A stretch of DNA of 64,000 nucleotides from Caulobacter vibrioides (GTDB taxonomy: Bacteria > Pseudomonadota > Alphaproteobacteria > Caulobacterales > Caulobacteraceae), in contig NZ_PJRR01000019.1 of NCBI RefSeq assembly GCF_002858865.1, forward strand, positions 124,001 through 188,000, read 5' to 3'. Under the pieces are notes generated by a model, which saw only the letters and a program-made list of their open reading frames with translations, ran no database searches and had not been told where the DNA came from. A program made the translations under genes and the position numbers. Below, one piece after another: positions 37,402-45,736 of the stretch (position 1 is its first letter; every line of letters starts with the position of its first letter).

Positions 37402-40263
37402 ATGCGAAACCGCACGAACGGCGGCGCGCGTCCGTCCAACAAGCGATTCTACGGCACGGCCTCGGCCGCCGCGATCACCCTGGCCCTGGCCGGGTCCGGC
37501 GCCGCCTGGGCGCAGTCGGCTCCCCAGACGCCCAAGGCCGAGGACGACACCGTCGAGGCCATCGTGGTGACCGGCATCAAGGCCGGCATTCAGAACGCGA
37601 TTAACATCAAGAAGAACGAGACCTCATTCGTCGAGGCCGTGTCGGCGGAAGACATCGGCAAGCTGCCTGACGTCTCGATCGGCGAGTCGATCGCGCGTCT
37701 GCCGGGTCTGGCCGCCCAGCGCGTCAACGGCCGCGCCCAGGTGATCTCGATCCGGGGTCTCGCGCCAGACTTCACCACCACGCTGCTCAACGGCCGCCAG
37801 CAGGCCAGCTCCGGCGACAACCGCGCCGTCGAGTTCGACCAGTATCCGTCAGAACTGCTGTCCAGCGTCGTGATCTACAAGACCCCCGACGCCCAGGTCT
37901 CGGGCATGGGCCTGTCGGGCACGGCTGACCTGCGCACCGTGCGGCCGCTCGAGTTCGGCAAGCGCGCCGTTGCGGTGAACATCCGCGGCGAGAAGACCGC
38001 CGGCAAGAAGCTGAACGACGATGTCAGCAACTGGGGCGGCCGCTACAGCGCCAGCTACATCAACCAGTTCGCCGACGGCACGTTCGGCGTGGCTCTGGGT
38101 TACGCCCACCTGGATTCACCCTCGCAGGTGAAGCACTACAAGGCCTATGGCTATGAGGCCTTCGGCTTCGCCGTCACGCCCGACAGCGCCGACAACGCCC
38201 TGATCCTCAACGGCCAGGAGCTGTTCGCGACCTCGCGCCTCAACAAGCGCGACGCGGTCATCGGCATCTTCGAGTACCAGCCGAACGACCAGATCCACTC
38301 GACCCTGGACCTCTACTATTCGACGTTCCGGCAGGAGGAGACCACGCGCGGGGCGCAATGGTTCTCGAACGGCTGGGCGGACAACGCCACCTTCACCAAC
38401 ATCAAGACCGAAGACCTGGGCGGTTCGCAGTTCGCGCGCAGCGGTCTGCTCAACAACGCGGTCCCCCAGCTGCGGAATGACTACAACACCCGTATGGACC
38501 AGCTGTTTTCGGCCGGTCTGAACAACGAGTTCCAGCTTTCGGACCGCACCAAGCTGGTCGCCGATCTGTCCTATTCCTCCAACAAGCGGAAGGAACAGAT
38601 CATGGAGACGTACGCCGGCTATGGCCGCGGCGTCGGTGGCGTGACGCCGGCCACGCCTAACATCGGCCGCGTCTTAGACAAGATCGGCTTCCAGGTCGCT
38701 GACAACGGCTTCTCGCAGTACGACGAAGGCTTCAACTACGCCGACGCCGGCAAGGTGACGCTGGGCGATCGCGCGCCTTGGGGCGGCTGGGGCCACGACG
38801 GTGCCATTCGCTTCCCGCAGGTGAAGGAGGACGTGACCACGATCGACGTCCACCTCGAGCACGAGCTGGACGGCTTCATCACCCAGGTCAGCGCGGGCGT
38901 GAACCACACCAAGCGCGACAAGGGCAAGACCGTCTCGGACAACGACCTGTTCCTGAAGAACGGTCGCCAGCAGGTCTATGTCGACGCGGCCGACCTCGTG
39001 GACCCGACGCAGCTCGGCTTCGCCGGCTTCGGCGGCGTGCTGAGCGTCAACATCGGCGACGCCTGGCGCAAGTACTACAACTGGGCGCCGATCCTGGACG
39101 CCAACTACTACGACAAGACCTGGGAGATTACCGAGAAGGTCACGACCTTCTTCGCCCGCGCCAACTTCCAGGCCGGCGACCTGCGCGGCAACCTCGGCGT
39201 TCAGGTGGTCAAGCAGGAGCAGGCCTCTTCGGGCGTCGTGATCAACGGCACCGAACCGGGCAAGCCGATCACGCCCACCAAGATCAACGTCAAGGACGAC
39301 TACACTGACGTCCTGCCCAGCATGAACCTGATCTATGACCTGGGCGGCGGCCACCGCCTGCGCTTCGCCTTGTCCAAGACCATGGCCCGTCCGCGCATGG
39401 ACGACATGCGCGCCAACGTCACGCCGGGCTTCAACTCGCTGGTCTGTTCGGGCCAGCCCTGCGCACCGGGCACGACGGTCAATCCGTGGTCGGCGAGCGG
39501 CGGCAACCCGAACCTGAAGCCCTGGATGGCCAAGGCGGCCGACCTTGCCTACGAGTGGTACGTCAGCCCCGCGACCTATGTGTCGGTGGCCGGCTTCTAC
39601 AAGAAGCTCGACACCTACATCTATTCGCAGACCGGCAAGTTCGACTTCACCGGCATCCCGCTGCCCACGACGGCCACGGCCATCCCGCCGGGCATCACCA
39701 TCAGCCCGATCGGCCAGATCACCCTGCCGGCCAACGGCAACGGCGGCGTGGTCAAGGGCCTGGAATTCAGCGGCGCCGTCGATCTTGGCCAGTTCGCCGA
39801 CCTGCTGAAGGGCTTCGGCATGCAGGGCAGCCTGTCGCTGACCAAGTCGAACCTGAACCCGACCACCAGCACCGACCCCAAGCAGAAGGTCCGTATCCCC
39901 GGCCTGTCGGGCACGGTCTACAACGTCACCGGCTACTATGAGCGAGGCGGCTTCCAGGCGCGGATCAGCCAGCGCTATCGTTCGGCGTTCAAGGGCGAGG
40001 TGGTGCAGCTGTTCGCCACGCGCGGCTTCACCGAGATCCTGGCTGACAAACAGGTCGACGCCCAGATCGGCTACACCTTCCAGGACGGGCCGATGGAGAA
40101 CCTGGGGCTGTTGGTCCAGGTCAACAACCTGACCAATACGGCGTACCGCACCCGTCTGGGCCTGGACGGCGGCGGGACCAAGACCAGCGGCGGCGGCGCC
40201 TTGCCCGAAACCTACGAAAAGTACGGCCGTCAGATTCTGTTCGGCGTGAACTATCGGTTCTAA
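37402..40263 (+). CDS. TonB-dependent receptor (Xanthomonas/Caulobacter type)
   Basis: Outer-membrane receptor of 953 aa. Signal peptide ending AAWA-QS (about residue 36), TonB box EAIVVTGIK, plug domain with LPDVSIGESIARLPGL and ISIRGLAPDFTTTLLNGRQ, and a large barrel ending in FGVNYRF. The plug wording is that of the Xanthomonas/Caulobacter subfamily that imports oligosaccharides. ATG at 37402 follows GGGGAGAG; the open frame to 37300 crosses the operator and is not coding. Downstream glycosidases suggest a beta-glucoside ligand. Confidence 0.93.
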   Translation: MRNRTNGGARPSNKRFYGTASAAAITLALAGSGAAWAQSAPQTPKAEDDTVEAIVVTGIKAGIQNAINIKKNETSFVEAVSAEDIGKLPDVSIGESIARLPGLAAQRVNGRAQVISIRGLAPDFTTTLLNGRQQASSGDNRAVEFDQYPSELLSSVVIYKTPDAQVSGMGLSGTADLRTVRPLEFGKRAVAVNIRGEKTAGKKLNDDVSNWGGRYSASYINQFADGTFGVALGYAHLDSPSQVKHYKAYGYEAFGFAVTPDSADNALILNGQELFATSRLNKRDAVIGIFEYQPNDQIHSTLDLYYSTFRQEETTRGAQWFSNGWADNATFTNIKTEDLGGSQFARSGLLNNAVPQLRNDYNTRMDQLFSAGLNNEFQLSDRTKLVADLSYSSNKRKEQIMETYAGYGRGVGGVTPATPNIGRVLDKIGFQVADNGFSQYDEGFNYADAGKVTLGDRAPWGGWGHDGAIRFPQVKEDVTTIDVHLEHELDGFITQVSAGVNHTKRDKGKTVSDNDLFLKNGRQQVYVDAADLVDPTQLGFAGFGGVLSVNIGDAWRKYYNWAPILDANYYDKTWEITEKVTTFFARANFQAGDLRGNLGVQVVKQEQASSGVVINGTEPGKPITPTKINVKDDYTDVLPSMNLIYDLGGGHRLRFALSKTMARPRMDDMRANVTPGFNSLVCSGQPCAPGTTVNPWSASGGNPNLKPWMAKAADLAYEWYVSPATYVSVAGFYKKLDTYIYSQTGKFDFTGIPLPTTATAIPPGITISPIGQITLPANGNGGVVKGLEFSGAVDLGQFADLLKGFGMQGSLSLTKSNLNPTTSTDPKQKVRIPGLSGTVYNVTGYYERGGFQARISQRYRSAFKGEVVQLFATRGFTEILADKQVDAQIGYTFQDGPMENLGLLVQVNNLTNTAYRTRLGLDGGGTKTSGGGALPETYEKYGRQILFGVNYRF

Positions 40264-40377
40264 GCCGGGGGCTGAACGGGTCGCTCTCCCCAGCGGCTCT
40301 GTTCGCCAGGCAAGAACCAATCGGGGCGGGGTCGTCGAAAGGCGGCCCCGACCTACGACCTAACGGGAGGCGGGTGG

Positions 40378-41901
40378 TTGCAACCGCTCAAAAAGATTCT
40401 GATCGCTGGCGGCGGCTCCGCCGGATGGATGACGGCCGCGCTCTGCTCGCGCCTGTTCCAGGGGCTCTACGAGATCGTCCTCGTCGAGTCCGAGGAGATC
40501 GGCACGGTCGGGGTGGGGGAGGCGACCATCCCCGCCATCAAGAAATTCAACGAACTGCTCGGGCTGGAGGAGGACGACTTCCTGCGCAAGACGCAGGGCT
40601 CGTTCAAGCTGGGCATCCAGTTCAAGAACTGGTGGCGCCAGGGCGAGAGCTATCTCCACGGCTTTGGCGTCATCGGCCAGGACCTGGGCTGGCTGCGCTG
40701 CCATCAGTACTGGCTGCGCATGCGGGACCTGGGCCGAGCGGGCGAATTCGACAACCTGTCGATCAACAACGCCATGGCGCTGAGCAACAAGTTCATGCGC
40801 GCCCGGCCCGATATGGCGGAGTCGCCGATCGGCCATATCGCTCACGCCTTCCATTTCGATGCGGGCCTCTACGCCAAGCACCTGTCGACCTTCGCCCAGG
40901 CCCGCGGCGTCACGCGTCGCGAGGGCAAGATCGTCGATGTCACCCTGCGCGCCGAAGACGGCTTTGTGCAGTCGGTGACCATGGACGACGGCGAGGTGCT
41001 CACGGCCGACCTCTTCGTCGATTGCTCGGGTTTCCGGGGCCTGATCATCGAGCAGGCGCTGAAGACCGGCTACGAGGACTGGACGCACTGGCTGCCCTGC
41101 GACCGCGCCGTCGCCGTGCCGTGCGATCGCTCGGAGCACTTCACGCCCTACACGCGCTCCACCGCGCATACGGCGGGATGGCAGTGGCGCATCCCGCTGC
41201 AGCACCGCACGGGCAATGGCCACGTCTATTCCAGCCAGTACATCGACGACGACGAGGCCGAGCGCGTCCTGCTCTCGAACCTCGACGGCGCACCGCGCGC
41301 CGACCCGCTGCGCATCCGCTTCAAGACCGGCAAGCGCAAGAAGATCTGGAACAAGAACTGCGTCGCGATCGGCCTGGCCAGCGGCTTCCTGGAGCCTCTG
41401 GAGTCGACCAGCCTGCACCTGATCCAGTCTGCGGTGATCCGCATGGTGCGGCTGCTGCCGGACGCCGGCTTCGATCAGGCGACGATCGATGAGTTCAACC
41501 GCCAGACCGATTTCGAATACGAGCGGATCCGCGACTTCATCATCCTGCACTACAAGGCCACCGAGCGCGACGACAGCCCATTCTGGCGCTACTGCCGCGA
41601 CATGGAGATCCCCGCCACGCTGCAGCGGAAAATGGATCTCTTCCGCGCCAACGGCCGGGTGTTCCGCGAAGACGACGAGCTGTTCACCGAGGAGAGCTGG
41701 ATCCAGGTCTTCCTCGGCCAGGGCGTCATTCCGCGCGCCTACGACCCGCTCGTGCATGTCCAGTCCGACGACGAGATCGCCCGGTTCCTCGGCAATATCG
41801 AGACGGTCATCGGCAAGTGCCTGAACGTGATGCCCTCCCATGCCGAGTTCGTCGCGCACGCCTGTCCGGCGCCGCCGCTCGCGCCTGTTCCCACCTCATA
41901 G
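40378..41901 (+). CDS. Tryptophan-halogenase-family flavoprotein
   Basis: FAD-dependent halogenase-like protein of 507 aa. FAD site GGGSAGW (11-17), Lys77 in SFKLGI at the position of the PrnA catalytic lysine, halogenase signature GWQWRIP (267-273) and the LEPLEST segment (Glu342). The start is TTG at 40378 with GGGAGG upstream, 114 bp after the receptor gene. Such genes are common beside Caulobacter TonB receptors, but the substrate and any halogenation are unproven; there is no flavin reductase here. Confidence 0.9.
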   Translation: MQPLKKILIAGGGSAGWMTAALCSRLFQGLYEIVLVESEEIGTVGVGEATIPAIKKFNELLGLEEDDFLRKTQGSFKLGIQFKNWWRQGESYLHGFGVIGQDLGWLRCHQYWLRMRDLGRAGEFDNLSINNAMALSNKFMRARPDMAESPIGHIAHAFHFDAGLYAKHLSTFAQARGVTRREGKIVDVTLRAEDGFVQSVTMDDGEVLTADLFVDCSGFRGLIIEQALKTGYEDWTHWLPCDRAVAVPCDRSEHFTPYTRSTAHTAGWQWRIPLQHRTGNGHVYSSQYIDDDEAERVLLSNLDGAPRADPLRIRFKTGKRKKIWNKNCVAIGLASGFLEPLESTSLHLIQSAVIRMVRLLPDAGFDQATIDEFNRQTDFEYERIRDFIILHYKATERDDSPFWRYCRDMEIPATLQRKMDLFRANGRVFREDDELFTEESWIQVFLGQGVIPRAYDPLVHVQSDDEIARFLGNIETVIGKCLNVMPSHAEFVAHACPAPPLAPVPTS

Positions 41902-41924
41902 CCAAGCTTATCCGGAGTACCGCC

Positions 41925-44213
41925 ATGACGACCGCCGCCCAGCCATCATCCGCCTTGCGGATCCTGTGCCGGACCACCGCCGCCGTGGCGTTGCTCGCGT
42001 TCCTGCCGATGTCGGGCGCGGTCGCGCAGGTCATGCCGACCAAGGACAGCGCGCCCCTGACCGCTCGCCCTAGCGATCCGGCCTGGGTGCGGGCCGACGC
42101 GCTCGTCAAACAGATGACGCTCGATGAGAAGATCACCTATCTGCACGGCTTGTTCCCGCCGATGGCCAAGCCGGCGCCGACGGACATGATCCCGTCAGCC
42201 GGCTATGTGCCGGGCGTGCCGCGCCTGAACATCCCGACCCTGCGCGAAAGCGACGCCAGCCTGGGCGTCGCCAACCAGGTGGAGCAGCGCAAGGGCGATG
42301 TGGCCACGGCCCTGCCGTCCAGCCTGGCTCTAGCGTCCACCTTCGAGCCGAAGCTGGCCTTTGACGGCGGCGCGATGATCGGGGCCGAGGCCCGCGCCAA
42401 GACCTTCAACGTCCTGCTGGCCGGCGGCGTGAACCTGACCCGCGACCCGTGGGCGGGCCGAAACTTCGAGTATCTGGGCGAAGACCCGCTGCTGGCCGGC
42501 GAGATGGTCGCCGAACAGATCAAGGGCGTGCAGTCCAACAAGATCGTCTCGACGATCAAGCACTTCGCGCTGAACGCCCAGGAGACCGGGCGCCACGTGA
42601 TGGACGCCCAGATCGACGAGGCGGATCTGCGCGAGAGCGACCTCCTGGCCTTCCAGATCGCGATCGAGAAGAGCAACCCCGCCTCGGTCATGTGCGCCTA
42701 CAACAAGGTCAATGGCGACTGGGCCTGCGAGAACGACTTCCTGCTCAACAAGGTGCTCAAGCGCGACTGGAACTATCCGGGCTGGGTGATGTCGGACTGG
42801 GGCGCGGTGCACAGTACGGTCAAGGCGGCGCTGGCGGGGCTGGACCAGCAGTCGGGCCAGGAGCTCGACGCCCAGATCTTCTTTGGCGAAGACCTCAAGG
42901 CGGCCGTGGCCAAGGGCGAGGTCAGCCAGGCCCGCGTCGATGACATGGTCCGGCGTATCCTGCACGGGGTGATCTCCTCGGGCCTGATGGACAATCCGAC
43001 CCCGACGAGCGCCCAGCCGATCGACTACGACGCCCACGCCAAGGTCGCCCAGACCGTGGCCGAGCGTGGTTCGGTGCTGCTGAAGAACGATCGCGGACTG
43101 CTGCCGCTGGCCAAGAGCGCCAAGAAGATCGTTCTGATCGGCGCCCACGCCGACGTGGGCGTGATCTCGGGCGGCGGCTCCTCGCAGGTCCGCTCGGTGG
43201 GCGGCGCGCCGGTCGAGATCCCGCTGAACGGCGGCGAGGCGGCTTCGTTCGTACGGGTCACCTGGCATGCGTCTTCACCGCTGCAGGCGATCAAGGCCGC
43301 GAACCCCAACGCCGAGGTCTCCTATATCGACGGCAAGGACCCCGTCGCCGCAGCCGCGGCCGCCAAGGACGCCGACGTCGCCATCGTGTTCGCCTGGCAC
43401 TGGCAGACCGAGGCCCAGGACGCCCCGTCGATCGCGCTGCCCGAGAACCAGGACGCGCTGATCGAGGCGGTGTCGGCGGCCAACAAGAACGCGGTCGTCG
43501 TGCTCGAGACCGGCGGTCCGGTGCTGATGCCCTGGCTCGATAAGGTCGGGGTGGTGCTGCAGGCTTGGTATCCGGGCCAGCGGGGCGGTCAGGCGATTGC
43601 GCGCCTGCTGTTTGGCGAGGTCAATCCGTCGGGCCGTCTGGCCATGACCTTCCCCAAGAGCGAGGACCAAGCGCCGCGCGCCAGCGCGCCGGGCTTCGCC
43701 GAGCAGGCGGCGATCGATGACGCCCGCCGCGCCGGCCAGAAGGCGGGACCGATCAAGGGCTTCCCGGTTCGCTACGTTGAAGGCGCGGCGGTCGGCTACC
43801 GCTGGTTCGCCCAGGAAAAGCGCCGGCCCCTCTATCCGTTCGGCTATGGCCTTTCGTACACGAGCTTCGGCTACAAGAACCTCAAGGTCGAGGACGGCGA
43901 TGGCCTGAAGGTCAGCTTCGACGTCACCAACACCGGCAAGGTCGCCGGCGCCGACACGCCTCAGCTCTATGTCACCTCGGGCCAGCGTAAAGCCATGCTA
44001 CGTCTGGCCGGCTTCCAGAAGGTCGATCTGGCGCCCGGCGAGACCAAGCGGGTGACCCTCACCGTCGAGCCGCGTATCCTGGCGGACTACGACACCGCCA
44101 AGCCGGGCTGGACCATCGCGGCGGGGACCTATCCGCTCTATGTGGGCCGCAACGCCGGCGAGCCCGTCTTGACCGGCAGCGCCAAGCTGAAGTCCTGGTC
44201 GAGGAAGCCCTGA
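41925..44213 (+). CDS. Glycoside hydrolase family 3 beta-glucosidase, secreted
   Basis: Predicted periplasmic enzyme of 762 aa. A signal peptide (about residues 1-35, ending GAVAQ) precedes the GH3 N-terminal barrel with nucleophile Asp291 in VMSDWGAVHS and the KHFALNAQE motif. The C-terminal sandwich (VLIGAHADVGVISGGGSSQV) and a fibronectin-III-like domain (PFGYGLSYTSFGY) follow. It should release glucose from beta-glucosides. ATG at 41925, 24 bp after the halogenase gene; its stop shares one base with the GH30 start. Confidence 0.94.
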   Translation: MTTAAQPSSALRILCRTTAAVALLAFLPMSGAVAQVMPTKDSAPLTARPSDPAWVRADALVKQMTLDEKITYLHGLFPPMAKPAPTDMIPSAGYVPGVPRLNIPTLRESDASLGVANQVEQRKGDVATALPSSLALASTFEPKLAFDGGAMIGAEARAKTFNVLLAGGVNLTRDPWAGRNFEYLGEDPLLAGEMVAEQIKGVQSNKIVSTIKHFALNAQETGRHVMDAQIDEADLRESDLLAFQIAIEKSNPASVMCAYNKVNGDWACENDFLLNKVLKRDWNYPGWVMSDWGAVHSTVKAALAGLDQQSGQELDAQIFFGEDLKAAVAKGEVSQARVDDMVRRILHGVISSGLMDNPTPTSAQPIDYDAHAKVAQTVAERGSVLLKNDRGLLPLAKSAKKIVLIGAHADVGVISGGGSSQVRSVGGAPVEIPLNGGEAASFVRVTWHASSPLQAIKAANPNAEVSYIDGKDPVAAAAAAKDADVAIVFAWHWQTEAQDAPSIALPENQDALIEAVSAANKNAVVVLETGGPVLMPWLDKVGVVLQAWYPGQRGGQAIARLLFGEVNPSGRLAMTFPKSEDQAPRASAPGFAEQAAIDDARRAGQKAGPIKGFPVRYVEGAAVGYRWFAQEKRRPLYPFGYGLSYTSFGYKNLKVEDGDGLKVSFDVTNTGKVAGADTPQLYVTSGQRKAMLRLAGFQKVDLAPGETKRVTLTVEPRILADYDTAKPGWTIAAGTYPLYVGRNAGEPVLTGSAKLKSWSRKP

Positions 44214-45622
44214 TGCGCCTTCGCCTTTTGTCCATCACGGTCGCGGCGCTGGCCGCGACCTCGCCGGTCCTGGCCGCGCCCAAGCTCCGCGCCTGGGTGA
44301 CGACCGGCGACAAGAGCCAGCTCCTGGCCGCGCAGGCGCCAGTGGCGGCCTCGTCCGCCGAGGCGCTGGCCGGACTGCCGGTGATCGCGGTCGACGCCCA
44401 GGAGCGTCATCAGTCGATTGTCGGCTTCGGCGCGTCGATCACCGACGCCTCGGCCTGGCTGATCCAGAACAAGCTCAAGCCCGCCGACCGTGACGCGCTG
44501 CTGCGCGAACTGTTCGGACGCGGGGAGGGCGGTCTGGGCTTCAGCTTCACCCGCGTGACCATCGGCGCGTCCGACTTTTCGCTGGACCACTACAGCCTCA
44601 ATGACACGCCGGACGGCGCGCCGGATCCGGAGCTGAAGCACTTCTCGCTGGCGCGGCCCAAGCAGCACGTGTTTCCCACCGTCCGGGCGGCCTTGAAGAT
44701 CAATCCCGAGCTGAAGGTCATGGCCTCGCCCTGGAGCGCGCCGGCCTGGATGAAGACCACGGGCTCGCTGCTCAAAGGCCAGCTCAAGGCCGAGGCCTAC
44801 CCCGTCTACGCCACGTTCTTCGCCCGCTACGTTCAGGAAGCCGCCAAGGTCGGCGTGCCCACCGACTATCTCAGCGTCCAGAACGAGCCTGACTTCGAGC
44901 CCGAGAACTATCCGGGCATGCGGTGGCTGCCGCAGGATCGCGCGCGGTTCTTCGGCGAGCACCTGGCCCCGGTGTTCAAGCGCGAGAAGATCAAGACCCG
45001 CGTGCTCGACTGGGACCACAACTGGGACCAGCCCCAGCAGCCACTGACGGTCCTGGCCGACCCGAAGGCCCGCGCGTTCCTGACGGGCGTGGCCTGGCAC
45101 TGCTACGCGGGCGAGGTCTCGGCGCAGGACAAGGTGCGCGCGGCCTATCCCGACAAGGAGGTGTTCTTCACCGAGTGTTCGGGCGGGGAATGGGCGCCCA
45201 AGTTCGATGACAGCTTCGCCTGGATGGTCGAGCAGCTGATCATCGGCTCCACGCGCGGCGACGCGCGCGGCGTGCTGATGTGGAACCTGGCGCTTGACGA
45301 AAAGTTCGGCCCCCACGCGGGCGGCTGCGGTGACTGTCGCGGGGTGGTTTCGATCGATAGCCAGACCGGCGCGGTCACCCGCACGCAGGAATACTACGCC
45401 TTTGGCCACGCCAGCCGTTTCGTGAAGCCCGGCGCGGTGCGGATCGGCTCGCCGGCCAAGATCGAGGGACTTCGGACCGTTGCGTTTCAGAACCCCGATG
45501 GTCAGCGCGTGCTGATCGTGCTGAACGTGTCGACCGCTGCGGTCGACTTCGCAATAGCGTCGGCCGGAGCGCGCTTCAAGGCGTCCTTGCCCGCCAGATC
45601 GGCGGGCACCTTCGTCTGGTAG
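44213..45622 (+). CDS. Glycoside hydrolase family 30 glucosylceramidase/beta-glucanase, secreted
   Basis: GH30 enzyme of 469 aa with a signal peptide (cleavage near LAA-PK, residue 22). VGFGASITDASAWL is the family's N-terminal motif. Acid/base Glu225 lies in VQNEPDFEPENYPG and nucleophile Glu321 in FFTECSGGEW. A C-terminal beta domain follows. Likely substrates are beta-1,6- or beta-1,3-glucans or glucosylceramide-like glycosides; the exact one is open. ATG overlaps the GH3 stop by one base (TGATG), so the two are coupled. Confidence 0.92.
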   Translation: MRLRLLSITVAALAATSPVLAAPKLRAWVTTGDKSQLLAAQAPVAASSAEALAGLPVIAVDAQERHQSIVGFGASITDASAWLIQNKLKPADRDALLRELFGRGEGGLGFSFTRVTIGASDFSLDHYSLNDTPDGAPDPELKHFSLARPKQHVFPTVRAALKINPELKVMASPWSAPAWMKTTGSLLKGQLKAEAYPVYATFFARYVQEAAKVGVPTDYLSVQNEPDFEPENYPGMRWLPQDRARFFGEHLAPVFKREKIKTRVLDWDHNWDQPQQPLTVLADPKARAFLTGVAWHCYAGEVSAQDKVRAAYPDKEVFFTECSGGEWAPKFDDSFAWMVEQLIIGSTRGDARGVLMWNLALDEKFGPHAGGCGDCRGVVSIDSQTGAVTRTQEYYAFGHASRFVKPGAVRIGSPAKIEGLRTVAFQNPDGQRVLIVLNVSTAAVDFAIASAGARFKASLPARSAGTFVW

Positions 45623-45699
45623 GAGCCGGCCGTCGCGCTTCGGTGCGATCACGCCGGTTGTCCTGGCGGATCGCCCCGCCTCCCTCTTGTCGGCGGTTA

Positions 45700-45725
45700 A
45701 ACCGGCCAAGCGACCAAGGCCGGTT
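45700..45725 (-). terminator. Hairpin between GH30 and ABC permease genes
   Basis: AACCGGCC (45700-45707) pairs with GGCCGGTT (45718-45725). Read on the minus strand the hairpin is followed by TTTAA, so it could terminate the ABC permease transcript. Confidence 0.45.
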
Positions 45726-45736
45726 CTGCGGAGCCG

